Below, in pieces: positions 16,690-24,983 of a stretch of DNA of 61,299 nt. This DNA comes from CAZQNF01 sp964403325 (GTDB lineage: Bacteria > Patescibacteriota > Patescibacteriia > Magasanikbacterales > GWA2-37-8), in NCBI GenBank assembly GCA_964403325.1, contig CAYOFO010000001.1:1-61299 (forward strand), read 5' to 3'. The position numbers were made by a program, and so were the translations under genes. How positions within the stretch are numbered: the stretch's first letter is position 1; each line of letters opens with the position of its first letter. The notes beneath the pieces were generated by a model. The model saw only the letters and a program-made list of their open reading frames with translations, searched no databases and was not told the DNA's origin.

Positions 16690-17967
16690 ATGACTTATAA
16701 AGAAGAAAATATTTTTAAATATGAGGATGATCCTATTTACACCCCGTTTGATTTTTTTAATAAGGATCTTGACTTGCTTTTAGTGCTTATTTTTATCGAG
16801 GGTTTTAAGAAAGAGAAAGACATTTTTTATTTAACAGATTTTTTTAAAGGGGATTATTGGGACGTTGATGATGTTAAAAATGAGATTTTTAATACCAATG
16901 ATTATTTATCAATTCCCGACATGGTGCTTGAACAATTATGTTTCCTTTTTGAAGATCTAAGGTTAGGGAAAGTAGTCTTAATTGGCATAGATGACACCGA
17001 AGAGGCTGTAAAAGATTTATTAATTGAAGTAGCACAAATTGGGCCACAAAATATCAAAGAACAGGCTCATCATTTTGCAAGTGTAGTAGAGCAGCTTTGT
17101 TCTTTAAACAGCACAAGGAAAAAAGAGTTTGAAGAGCTTTTTCAAAAAGAGCCAGATGAATGTGTGAAAATGCTAAAAAATGGCGACAGAAAGGTATTCT
17201 TTGCCAAAGAAGAATATTTTAGAAAATTACAGGAAATAATCATAAATTTACCACAACATGTCTTAATTAAGGTTATTTACAATAAAAAAATGGCAAAAAA
17301 AATAGAGGATGAAATAGAAACGTATTTAGCAAAATTTTCCAATGACGAATTTTTAGAACACCCGCCACTTTATCACGGGCAAAGATTTTACTTTTCTCAT
17401 CAAATTGAAAGCTTTTATAATTACGTTAATCGCCTTAATCTTTTTGGAAATACTGTTAGTATACCTTTTTCTATTCTCAAAGAGAGTGATTTTGAACCAA
17501 TAAAAATACTTAGACACCTTCAGTTAAAAAATGTTATTAAAATTTGTTGGGATGATGAACATTCGTGGAAAGTGCAATTTAACCAACTTCCCATAACTCC
17601 CGAAAGTTTAATGGGCATCTCTTCTTCAAACAAAGGACAAAAAACACCCACTTCTTCTAAGCTTAAGACGGTCTTAAGCTATGATGCTACCTTAGCAATT
17701 CTAACCATTGATGAGCAGAAAGTTAAAATCAAAGGCCCTGATCAAAAAGAATTTTTAAAAATTATCTTTAAAAATAAGGATGAGTTAGCAAAGGAATGGT
17801 TTTTCTCTGAAATTAGCGAAATTTATGACTTCGCAGATAGCGCAAATGAAAAGAAATTTTACAACGCTGCGTACCAAGTAAACCTGAAAATTGCACAAAA
17901 CACGGCTATTAAAGATTTTCTTGTGACCACAAGGCAAACCGCCCGTATCAATCCAAAATATTTATAA
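16690..17967 (+). CDS. Unknown 425-residue protein with a C-terminal winged-helix-like region
   Basis: I do not recognise the first 320 residues, which are acidic, helical and rich in Phe and Lys (EEYFRKLQEIIINLPQHVLI). After a Ser/Lys-rich linker near residue 315, the last 95 residues form a strand-rich start (LSYDATLAILTIDEQKVKIK) and then helices with the shape of a winged helix (EWFFSEISEIYDFADSANEK, ending TTRQTARINPKYL). This type of tail is seen in regulators and mobile-element proteins of CPR genomes, so DNA binding is a guess. It sits divergent to the DUF4268 gene and just left of the integrative element, followed by a hairpin terminator. Confidence 0.6.
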   Translation: MTYKEENIFKYEDDPIYTPFDFFNKDLDLLLVLIFIEGFKKEKDIFYLTDFFKGDYWDVDDVKNEIFNTNDYLSIPDMVLEQLCFLFEDLRLGKVVLIGIDDTEEAVKDLLIEVAQIGPQNIKEQAHHFASVVEQLCSLNSTRKKEFEELFQKEPDECVKMLKNGDRKVFFAKEEYFRKLQEIIINLPQHVLIKVIYNKKMAKKIEDEIETYLAKFSNDEFLEHPPLYHGQRFYFSHQIESFYNYVNRLNLFGNTVSIPFSILKESDFEPIKILRHLQLKNVIKICWDDEHSWKVQFNQLPITPESLMGISSSNKGQKTPTSSKLKTVLSYDATLAILTIDEQKVKIKGPDQKEFLKIIFKNKDELAKEWFFSEISEIYDFADSANEKKFYNAAYQVNLKIAQNTAIKDFLVTTRQTARINPKYL

Positions 17968-17998
17968 AACCTAAGCCGACTTAAGTAACTAGACTGAT

Positions 17999-18028
17999 AA
18001 CCTGATGACATACCATCAGGTTTTATGT
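17999..18028 (+). terminator. Hairpin terminator
   Basis: AACCTGATG and CATCAGGTT form a 9-bp stem with a six-base loop, followed by a T-rich tract. It ends the gene finishing at 17967 and lies immediately before the first small gene of the integrative element. Confidence 0.7.
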
Positions 18029-18156
18029 TTTTAGACCAAACAAAAGACAATCTAGACGCAGTATTTGACGACCTGGAAGCCGAAAGCAATTTCGTCGGTT
18101 TTTATAATCTACTTTTAACTATTGATAAACGCATTAACCCACAAAACTATGATTGA
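18025..18156 (+). CDS. Small acidic protein, 43 residues
   Basis: A short open frame starting MFLDQTKDNLDAVFDDLEAE and ending at a TGA that overlaps the ATG of the replication-protein gene by eight bases. The composition is amphipathic and acidic, with predicted helices. Tight coupling to the next gene suggests it is translated and might control replication-protein synthesis, but there is no family match. It is too short to call without protein evidence. Confidence 0.45.
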   Translation: MFLDQTKDNLDAVFDDLEAESNFVGFYNLLLTIDKRINPQNYD

Positions 18157-19267
18157 TACTATCATATTAAATATACCAGTTAAGGACGTAAAAATGCTCG
18201 ATGAAAAGATATTTGATGTTCAGCCGTGGAATTTACAATCGCAAACTGCGACATATCAGAAATATGTCAAAAATCCCACTGCCAAAGCCTTAAAAAGCGG
18301 TCAATATTTTCCACGTTTAACGGGCTATAACCGAAACAGTGACGTATATACTGAAGCTATAAAGATTGAATTTTCGGCTCCCAAACTCTTGTTTTTAAAT
18401 AATTTAGATGAGCTTACCGAAAAACAATTTATGGAACTTATAAAAATCTTGCAGGACAGATTAAAGCAAATGGGTGTAGAAATACCTTACGAAAAACTAG
18501 AAAACGCCGCTGTTAGTGCCGTTCACTACTCTAAAAATATTGAACTAGGTGGTGGCTTTACCTCTCAATATGTCATAGCTGAACTTAATAAAATAAATTT
18601 GAGTAAGCGTTTTGATATGGCTAAAGCCCGCTATATCAACGATGGGCAAAGCCTGTATGCCTATACTACAGCTCATTCTCTCGTAATTTATGACAAAATA
18701 GCAGATTTAAATAAAGGCAAAAAGAAATCTATGGATAAAGAGCAGAATTCGTATCAAATGAACCTCTTTGAATCCTTAAATAATAAAGTAGAAATACTTC
18801 GTATTGAGGCACGGCTTAGTCAGAAACAAAAACTCAATTCATTCTTTAAACAACTAGGCTATAACACCAACCCGACTTTCAAAGATGTGTTTTCCGAAGA
18901 AAAAAGCCGCAAGGTACTGATGTGGTATTGGGAAAAACTTTTTGAAAGTCAAAGCAGCACCCTTTTTGCGTTTTCTGTAACCAACAAAGACTTGCTCAAG
19001 CAAATACTATTGGCACGGCCTAACTTGAAAGGCAGGCAGGCCATTTATTTAGCAGGGCTTGGTTTGTTAGCGAAAGACGGTAATGGGCTTAGAGAACTAC
19101 GAAGTATTTTAAGCAAAAGAAATAATGATAGGACGTGGTATAGAATACTTGATGATCTAAAAGAAATTACTGCTGAATTGGGCAAATTAAAACCTAGAGA
19201 ATGGTGTGAACAAATAAAAAAACAAATAAATCATTATTCACCTTTAACACTAAGTCATTTAAAATAA
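18149..19267 (+). CDS. Phage/plasmid replication protein, gpII/X-like
   Basis: Using the ATG at 18149 the 372-residue protein begins MIDTIILNIPVKDVKML, the opening typical of filamentous-phage gene II/X-type replication proteins and their plasmid relatives. Further stretches fit: IKIEFSAPKLLFLNNLDELT near 80-100, a region INDGQSLYAYTTAHSLVIYD near 170, and EILRIEARLSQKQKLN near 222, where acidic residues of the nicking site would be expected. Such proteins nick one strand to begin rolling-circle replication. The upstream TTG start at 18122 is less likely. Together with the excisionase-like and recombinase genes it argues that the element can leave the chromosome and replicate. The assignment rests on pattern similarity. 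Confidence 0.55.
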   Translation: MIDTIILNIPVKDVKMLDEKIFDVQPWNLQSQTATYQKYVKNPTAKALKSGQYFPRLTGYNRNSDVYTEAIKIEFSAPKLLFLNNLDELTEKQFMELIKILQDRLKQMGVEIPYEKLENAAVSAVHYSKNIELGGGFTSQYVIAELNKINLSKRFDMAKARYINDGQSLYAYTTAHSLVIYDKIADLNKGKKKSMDKEQNSYQMNLFESLNNKVEILRIEARLSQKQKLNSFFKQLGYNTNPTFKDVFSEEKSRKVLMWYWEKLFESQSSTLFAFSVTNKDLLKQILLARPNLKGRQAIYLAGLGLLAKDGNGLRELRSILSKRNNDRTWYRILDDLKEITAELGKLKPREWCEQIKKQINHYSPLTLSHLK

Positions 19268-19271
19268 TTTT

Positions 19272-19424
19272 ATGAACACTGCAAATAAATTTAAGGCAAA
19301 AATAACACTAGCTATGCAAGAATGCTATAAACAAACCGTGTTTGAATCCATAAAAAGAGGCATTCAAGCATCAAAAAAGCATATAAAGTTATGCACTCGC
19401 AAAGTAAAGAAAAGTAAAGTATAA
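19272..19424 (+). CDS. Small basic protein, 50 residues
   Basis: The frame begins MNTANKFKAKITLAMQECYK four bases after the replication-protein stop and ends SKKHIKLCTRKVKKSKV. It is Lys/Arg-rich with two Cys and one predicted helix. Position between replication and excisionase genes and the matching strand favour a real gene with a nucleic-acid role, but nothing more can be shown. Confidence 0.45.
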   Translation: MNTANKFKAKITLAMQECYKQTVFESIKRGIQASKKHIKLCTRKVKKSKV

Positions 19425-19442
19425 TATAACCACTATAAATAT

Positions 19443-19625
19443 ATGAAACAAGAAGACAAAGAATTTTATACTGCTCACCAGTTAGCGGAAAAATTGCAAG
19501 TAAACGTGATGACTATTTATAGGTATATTGGCGCAAAAAGACTAGCGGCCTATAAAATAGGTAAGGAGTTTAGAATTGATAAAAATGAGTTTGAAAGTTT
19601 TTTAAAAAAAGTTAAAACAAATTAG
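19443..19625 (+). CDS. Excisionase-family (MerR-like helix-turn-helix) protein
   Basis: A 60-residue protein with a single winged-helix DNA-binding domain of the excisionase family: FYTAHQLAEKLQVNVMTIYR forms the helix-turn-helix, and RLAAYKIGKEFRIDKNEFES the wing and following helix. Proteins of this kind bend DNA at attachment sites and steer a recombinase toward excision, or act as small regulators. Its place inside the element, upstream of the recombinase, supports that role. It starts 18 bases after the small basic gene. Confidence 0.8.
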   Translation: MKQEDKEFYTAHQLAEKLQVNVMTIYRYIGAKRLAAYKIGKEFRIDKNEFESFLKKVKTN

Positions 19626-19633
19626 TATTATTT

Positions 19634-21535
19634 ATGGGGGCTGTGATATTTTGGGTTGTGGTTTTAATAATTTATGGAATTTATAAAGCATTTGAGGGTA
19701 GCTCATCTAGCTCTATTCCAAAAGTCGAGAAGAATAAGTTTAATGAGGAAAGACTGGCTAAATTTTCGGATAGAAATATTGATTACAGCTTAACTCTTTT
19801 TGAAAGAAATAAAGATATTATTCAAAATTTTGCAGATCTAGTAATTGATGAAATTCCCCCAAATAATTTTTCATATAGAGGAAGCAGCTCAAAATCTTAC
19901 TACTATCTTGATGATTTAACTAGAGACTGTATAAATGAGATTTGTTTGGCAGAGAACAACATTTCGGCTCGTCCAAATTTCTCTTATCTTTCAAATTGGG
20001 AAAATAGAGCTTCAGGCGAATGGGTGAAATTATCAGAACAAATTAAAAAAGTTTTTAAGTCTAGACAATCTGAGCTCGCACAAGAGAAAGAGGTTGCGAT
20101 TGAGAGGCGGCGAATGGTTGAGTTAGTTCAAAAAATCAAGATAGATAAAATTGCTAAAGAAGAAAAAATGGTTGCTAATGAAAAAAAATCTCTTTTATTA
20201 TTAAAAAGCTACAGAATAGACCCGCTCCTTGTTCAAAAGATAACAAAAACCAAAAAAGAGGCTGATATTTATGTAGATCAAATTATTTCTGTTTTAACAC
20301 CAAATATTGTCCCTTGGATGGAAGAAGAAAGAAGGATTGTAGAGTCAAAGAAAACCAGCTTAACTAAATACCCATCTTTTGAAGATAAATTACAGTTTGT
20401 TTCTACGGATTCACTAAACGATGAAATTGCTGAATTTAATAAACTTGTTGATTTGGATATCGAAGCAGAAAAAAAGAATAAATATTTCTTTTCAAGAATC
20501 CATTTAGGATATAAAAATAAATCTAAAGAAGATGTTGAAGCAAGGGTGGATTTTATCCTGAATGGCCTCGTCTTCCCTGATAATTTTTCAAAGATTTGGA
20601 ATGTAAAGTATAGTCCTGTGGAAAATATACTTATAGTAGAGGCTATGCTGCCAGATGTAGTACATAATCAAGTTTATAAAGAAGTCCAACTTAAAAATGG
20701 CAGGACAAGAAAACTTTTGAATCAAAAAGAAAGGTTAGAAAAAATTCCGCAAATCCATCCTGCCATTATTCTTAGGATAGCCTATGAAATTTTTAGGAAT
20801 GACTTTTCTGATACCATAAAGCTTCTTGTAATAAATGGATGGGTGGAATTTGATGATCCAAAAACTGGAAATAAAACTAAAACTTACACCATCTCTCTTG
20901 CGGTTGAAAAAAAGCAAATTATTGATTTGAACCTCTCAAAGCTAGATCCGCTTACTGCCTTTACAAACTTAAAAGGAAAATCTGCGGGAAAACTCATTGA
21001 TATCATACCAGTAAACCCCATACTTTCTTTAGATAAAAAAGATAAACGTTTTATACAGACCAAAGATGTTCTGAATAAACTAGACAATCAAACTAATCTT
21101 GCATCGATGGAATGGCAAGAGTTTGAGAATTTAATAGCTGAACTTTTTCAAAAAGAATTTTCAGAAGAAGGGACTGAAATAAAGCTAACTCAATCGAGCC
21201 GTGATAAAGGGGTCGATGCAGTTGTTTTTAATCCAGACCCAATAAGAGGTGGTAAATATGTAATTCAAGCAAAAAGATATACAAATACTGTGGATGTAAG
21301 CGCAGTGCGTGATTTGGTAGCTGTCGTAGCTCACGAAGGTGCATCAAGAGGGATTTTGGTTACGACTAGCTCCTTTGGAGCAGACGCTTACGCTTTTGTG
21401 CAAGGTAAGCCAATTACATTACTAGATGGAGCAAAACTCCTAGGCTTATTAGAAAAACACGGTTACAAATTCAGAATAAATTTAGAGGAGGCTCGTAAAT
21501 TGAAAATAGAAACAAATAATAAAGCTTCAGTATGA
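19634..21535 (+). CDS. Membrane-anchored Mrr-type restriction endonuclease
   Basis: A 633-residue protein. An N-terminal membrane helix (residues 2-20, AVIFWVVVLIIYGIYKAF) precedes a long charged helical region (about 150-220). A beta-rich middle domain (about 300-430) follows. The C-terminus (about 485-620) is an Mrr-like PD-(D/E)XK catalytic domain: MEWQEFENLIAELFQKEF, KGVDAVVFNPDPIRGG and YVIQAKRYTNTVDV give the E...D...QxK pattern, then ASRGILVTTSSFGADA. Mrr enzymes usually cut methylated foreign DNA. The membrane anchor suggests action at DNA entry. Its stop overlaps the recombinase start (ATGA), so the two are cotranslated. Confidence 0.8.
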   Translation: MGAVIFWVVVLIIYGIYKAFEGSSSSSIPKVEKNKFNEERLAKFSDRNIDYSLTLFERNKDIIQNFADLVIDEIPPNNFSYRGSSSKSYYYLDDLTRDCINEICLAENNISARPNFSYLSNWENRASGEWVKLSEQIKKVFKSRQSELAQEKEVAIERRRMVELVQKIKIDKIAKEEKMVANEKKSLLLLKSYRIDPLLVQKITKTKKEADIYVDQIISVLTPNIVPWMEEERRIVESKKTSLTKYPSFEDKLQFVSTDSLNDEIAEFNKLVDLDIEAEKKNKYFFSRIHLGYKNKSKEDVEARVDFILNGLVFPDNFSKIWNVKYSPVENILIVEAMLPDVVHNQVYKEVQLKNGRTRKLLNQKERLEKIPQIHPAIILRIAYEIFRNDFSDTIKLLVINGWVEFDDPKTGNKTKTYTISLAVEKKQIIDLNLSKLDPLTAFTNLKGKSAGKLIDIIPVNPILSLDKKDKRFIQTKDVLNKLDNQTNLASMEWQEFENLIAELFQKEFSEEGTEIKLTQSSRDKGVDAVVFNPDPIRGGKYVIQAKRYTNTVDVSAVRDLVAVVAHEGASRGILVTTSSFGADAYAFVQGKPITLLDGAKLLGLLEKHGYKFRINLEEARKLKIETNNKASV

Positions 21536-23043
21536 AGGCGATAATTCTTGCACGGGTTTCTACAGAAGAACAAAGAGAAGCAGGCAACTCCTTACCCGCT
21601 CAAATTGCCCGTATTGAAAGTTACTGTAATCGTAAGGAATTTGAAATTGTTGAAACCTACAGCTTTGATGAAAGTGCATATAAAGCAAAACGTGATGAAT
21701 TTGACAAAATTCTTGAATATTTAGAAACGACTAAAGAAAAAATAGCTGTTTGTTTTGATAAAGTAGACCGCCTGTCCCGTAATGTTTTTGATAAGCGTGT
21801 TAGTAAGCTCTACGAAAAAGCCGTATCCGATGAAATCGAGCTACATTTTGTTTCTGATGGGCAGGTTATCAACTCTTCCATGTCTGCCGTTGAAAAATTC
21901 CAATTTGGAATGAGTTTAGGTTTAGCTAAGTATTATTCCGATGCTATTAGCGACAATGTAAAGCGTGTGTTTGAGCTCAAAAGACGTAACGGCGAATGGA
22001 CAGGGTCACCACCACTTGGTTATAAAAGCGTACCTAATGAAGAGGGAAAAAGAGACATTATCCCTGATTTTGAACGTGCTCACTTGATAAAGAAAATGTT
22101 TGAACTTCATGCTGCGGGTACTCATTCAATTAGTTCGCTACATTTAGAGATGGAAAAAATAGGACTTACAACAAGGAAAGGGCAAACCGTTTCACGAAGC
22201 CTAATAGATTGGATGCTTAAGAATTCTTTCTATTACGGTTTAGCAAACCCTCGCAAATATTTGCCTTACCCTCACCGCTACACACCCCTTATCCCTAAAG
22301 ACTTATTTGATAAATGTCAGCTCGTAATGGCGGGCAGGAATAAAACCCGTTCAAAAGAGACCTCTAAAGATTTTATATTCAAGGGCATAGTTCGCTGTAA
22401 AAATTGCGGCTGCTTGTATAGTCCCGAAATAAAAAAAGGGCGTTTTATTTATTACAGCTGCACCAATGCCAAAGGAACGTGCAAACGGGAGTATATCCCT
22501 GAAGAAGTCCTTTTAAAGCCCGTATACGACGTTTTAAAGGCCTTTGAGGGTATAGCCGAGAAGACGCAAGCAAGGTTAGTTGAGAAGCTCAGGAAACTGA
22601 ACGAATTTGAGGTTGAGTACCATAACAAAGAAATAAAGCGCATTCGTGCCGAATACGACCATGTTCAAAAACGGACACAGGTTTTACTTGATATGCGCTT
22701 AGACCTTAGTATTACTAAAGACGACTATGACAAAAAACTGCAAGAGCTCAAAGACAAACAACATCTTCTGAATATTGAGTTAGAGGAACACACCACAGCC
22801 GACCACGAGTACCATATTCACTTATCTACCGTATTAAATCTCTCTCGCAGGGTTAAGAAAATATTTGATGGTTCTGAAGTTAACGAAAAACGAGCTCTGA
22901 TTAAATTTTTAATTCAGAACCCGTTTGTAAATGGAAGAAAGCTAGATTTTGAGCTAAGAAAACCCTTTGATACCGTACTTCATTTAGCTCTTCATCCTAC
23001 CGTGCTCCGAGGGTGGGATTCGAACCCACGACCAATTGGTTAA
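21532..23043 (+). CDS. Large serine recombinase (site-specific integrase)
   Basis: The 503-residue protein has the resolvase catalytic domain at residues 1-145 (AIILARVSTEEQREAGNSLP, with the nucleophile Ser in VST, and DKVDRLSRN), a recombinase domain (GSPPLGYKSVPNEEGK onward), a zinc-ribbon (VRCKNCGCLY...YYSCTNAKGTC) near residues 287-320, and a coiled coil near 335-425. This layout is that of large serine integrases. The last 12 or so residues (RGWDSNPRPIG) are read from the antisense of the tRNA-Asn T-arm, and the stop lies in the anticodon region of that tRNA. Integration has therefore joined the gene's end to the tRNA 3' end. Confidence 0.9.
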   Translation: MKAIILARVSTEEQREAGNSLPAQIARIESYCNRKEFEIVETYSFDESAYKAKRDEFDKILEYLETTKEKIAVCFDKVDRLSRNVFDKRVSKLYEKAVSDEIELHFVSDGQVINSSMSAVEKFQFGMSLGLAKYYSDAISDNVKRVFELKRRNGEWTGSPPLGYKSVPNEEGKRDIIPDFERAHLIKKMFELHAAGTHSISSLHLEMEKIGLTTRKGQTVSRSLIDWMLKNSFYYGLANPRKYLPYPHRYTPLIPKDLFDKCQLVMAGRNKTRSKETSKDFIFKGIVRCKNCGCLYSPEIKKGRFIYYSCTNAKGTCKREYIPEEVLLKPVYDVLKAFEGIAEKTQARLVEKLRKLNEFEVEYHNKEIKRIRAEYDHVQKRTQVLLDMRLDLSITKDDYDKKLQELKDKQHLLNIELEEHTTADHEYHIHLSTVLNLSRRVKKIFDGSEVNEKRALIKFLIQNPFVNGRKLDFELRKPFDTVLHLALHPTVLRGWDSNPRPIG

Positions 23044-23076
23044 CAGCCAACTGCGCTACCGCTGCGCTACCTCGGA
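23005..23076 (-). tRNA. tRNA-Asn (anticodon GTT)
   Basis: The minus strand folds as a complete cloverleaf: acceptor TCCGAGG with CCTCGGA, D stem GCGC/GCGC, anticodon stem GTTGG/CCAAT with loop CTGTTAA (anticodon GTT), T stem GTGGG/CCCAC with loop TTCGAAT, discriminator G. No CCA is encoded. Its 3' half overlaps the end of the serine recombinase gene. Confidence 0.95.
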
Positions 23077-23312
23077 ATATTATTTATTCCGAGAAAATTA
23101 TATCGTAACTTCAAAATTCTGTCAACCAAAAAAAGCAGGTTGAGGGAGGGAGTGATTTGCCTGGGTTGGGGACAAAAAGTAAGTGTGGCCAGGGTTTCTG
23201 AGTTTGGGAGGGGGTATGAGGTTGGGGTTAAGAGTATAAAACGCATCTTTTGGTAAAACTTTGTCTATCCGGGCGGAAGTTGATAGAGATTTACAAAGAA
23301 GAGTGTATTTTC

Positions 23313-23341
23313 TTGACAGATACCAGGTTCAAACCTATCAT
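23313..23341 (+). promoter_or_regulatory. Sigma-70-type promoter
   Basis: TTGACA at 23313-23318 and TATCAT at 23336-23341 with a 17-base spacer. It points at the lipoprotein gene starting at 23456, leaving a leader of about 110 bases. The rest of the 23077-23455 spacer is G-rich near the tRNA and shows no gene. Confidence 0.65.
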
Positions 23342-23455
23342 GAGTATGAAAGCGGAAGTGCAGATTAACTCCAGGCGATTATTTAGATTTTTAGAAGGTG
23401 AAGATTATTCCGAAGTATAAAAAAATTTTTACGTTATTTTTAAAGATATTACACT

Positions 23456-24235
23456 ATGCAACAATTTTCTCTCAAGTCGTTTTCCGCTTTGGTGTTGCTG
23501 GCGGGGAGCGCTTTACTTATTAATGGATGTGGCGTTGAAAATAAGCTTGCTTCGCAAGATGTGGGTGGAAAAAATACTCCCGCGTCGAGTACAGCACAGG
23601 GTACTTCCGCTAAACGGTATGTTATTAACGATAAAATGCGTTGCGAAAGCGCGCGTTTTACCTGTAAGGCCGGAGAGTCTGCTTTTTTTGATGAGTTAGG
23701 TTGTGGTTGCGCTGCCAGTGTCGCTGGTGAAGAGCCTGATTTAGTAGATGTTGGTGATAAAGTTTGTACGACTGAGGTGGCCCCGGTATGTGGCGAGCTA
23801 CAGATTCAGTGTATTAAAGCTCCTTGTTTGCCAATCAAACAAACATTTGCCAATCGTTGTGAAGCGCAAAAATTAAATGTACTTAATATTATTGACGGTG
23901 CCTGTGCTGACGCTCGGGAAGTTAGTATTGCTGCACCGGTTCAGGAAGCTTTCGTGCAAAGCCCGGTTGTTATTACTGGTCGTGCAGTCGGGAATTGGTT
24001 TTTTGAGGGTGTTTTTTTAGCCCAAATAACCGATGCTAAGGGGGGAGTTTTGGGTCAGGGGCAAATGAAGGCCAAAACAGATTGGACCGTCGCTTCGCTG
24101 GTAGATTTTTCTGGCACGGTTACTTTTAACAAATCGACTACTCCTACGGGGTTTATTGTTTTGCGCAATGACAATCCGTCTGGTTTGCCTGAAAATGCCA
24201 AAGTTTTTACTTGGCCCGTACAGTTTAAACCCTAA
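23456..24235 (+). CDS. Lipoprotein with Kazal-like and Gmad2 domains
   Basis: A 259-residue exported lipoprotein with signal peptide and lipobox LINGC (Cys25). A Cys-rich part at about residues 60-90 (MRCESARFTCKAGESAFF, LGCGCA) is followed by a Kazal-like segment at about 103-150 (VCTTEVAPVCGELQIQC, then KQTFANRCEAQ, DGAC). The last 100 residues are a Gmad2-type beta sandwich (SPVVITGRAVGNWFFEGVF, later RNDNPSGLPENAKVFTWPV), known from spore-germination and other Gram-positive surface proteins. It should sit on the outer face of the membrane. Kazal domains often inhibit proteases, so a protective role on the surface is possible. Transcribed from the promoter at 23313. Confidence 0.8.
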   Translation: MQQFSLKSFSALVLLAGSALLINGCGVENKLASQDVGGKNTPASSTAQGTSAKRYVINDKMRCESARFTCKAGESAFFDELGCGCAASVAGEEPDLVDVGDKVCTTEVAPVCGELQIQCIKAPCLPIKQTFANRCEAQKLNVLNIIDGACADAREVSIAAPVQEAFVQSPVVITGRAVGNWFFEGVFLAQITDAKGGVLGQGQMKAKTDWTVASLVDFSGTVTFNKSTTPTGFIVLRNDNPSGLPENAKVFTWPVQFKP

Positions 24236-24278
24236 GCTTTCGACTGTTTTATTCAGTTTCACTTAATAAACAATTTTT

Positions 24279-24980
24279 GTGTTACGTACTATCGTCTACG
24301 GTACAAGTCATTTTACGGTCAATGAGCGCGATGAGGCGGATGTTAGTGTTTGTGCGGAAATTTTTGTGCATGAAGAATATCGGCGCGCTCGGGAAACTAT
24401 ACAAAACGCTCAATACCCAGTGATTGATGTCGGCGCTCATGCCGGATTTTTTATTTTGTATGTCCGTTCTCTCAACCCGGAAGTACCTATCGTAGCGCTT
24501 GAGCCAGAAACTCTTAATTGTCAGCAATTGTTGCTGCATCTTAAACTTAACACGCTCTCTCGAGTAACCGTAGTGCCCGCTGCTTTGGGTGCTACCACCG
24601 GGAGTACTGACCTGTATATTGCTTCCGATCATCATAATCATAGTTTGAAATCTGGATATGGTGTGTCCAATGCGGTGCGTCGAGTTAAGTTGTATTCTTT
24701 TCAGGATGTTCGCTCACTTTACGGAGTTGATCGTGTAAGTCTCATAAAAATGGATATCGAAGGTGGTGAATATGATGCCCTGCTTTCTTTTTCTGCGGCT
24801 GATTTTGCGAGTGTTGAAGCGATTATTATGGAATACCATAATTTTGCCCGGTATCATTATACTATCATCGAACAGAAACTCCGTGAAAATGGCTTTAGCG
24901 TTGAGGTTTTTCCATCACGGTTTGATAAAACAATGGGGTTTTTGTGGGCTAGAAATAAACGTCTCGCGCGCGCAGTGTAA
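24279..24980 (+). CDS. FkbM-family methyltransferase
   Basis: A 233-residue SAM-dependent methyltransferase of the FkbM type, from a GTG start. Motif I is VIDVGAHAGFF (residues 48-58), the acidic residue after beta 2 is ALEPE, and the family-typical post-motif is LIKMDIEGGEYDAL near 155. FkbM enzymes O-methylate sugars or other small molecules and are common in surface-glycan loci. It lies 43 bases after the lipoprotein gene and may share its promoter. The C-terminus is complete. Confidence 0.85.
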   Translation: MLRTIVYGTSHFTVNERDEADVSVCAEIFVHEEYRRARETIQNAQYPVIDVGAHAGFFILYVRSLNPEVPIVALEPETLNCQQLLLHLKLNTLSRVTVVPAALGATTGSTDLYIASDHHNHSLKSGYGVSNAVRRVKLYSFQDVRSLYGVDRVSLIKMDIEGGEYDALLSFSAADFASVEAIIMEYHNFARYHYTIIEQKLRENGFSVEVFPSRFDKTMGFLWARNKRLARAV

Positions 24981-24983
24981 TAT

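Larger units (their letters stand above)
17968..23043 (+). mobile_element. Integrative element at tRNA-Asn (replication protein, excisionase, Mrr nuclease, serine recombinase)
   Basis: Genes from 18025 to 23043 run in one direction with short gaps or overlaps and have the content of a plasmid- or phage-like integrative element. The right end is inside the tRNA-Asn gene (23005-23076, minus strand), because the recombinase frame ends within it. The left end is not defined: no direct copy of the tRNA 3' end was found to the left, and the terminator at 17999 is only the limit of the obvious gene set. The 425-residue gene and the DUF4268 gene may also belong. Confidence 0.65.

Noticed and set aside
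22987..23043. C-terminal GWDSNPRPIG as a functional tail of the recombinase
   Set aside because: It is simply the antisense reading of the tRNA T-arm, a common artefact at tRNA integration sites.
23340..23420. 26-residue open frame MSMKAEVQINSRRLFRFLEG
   Set aside because: Its ATG overlaps the -10 element of the promoter at 23313-23341, so it would not be in the transcript.
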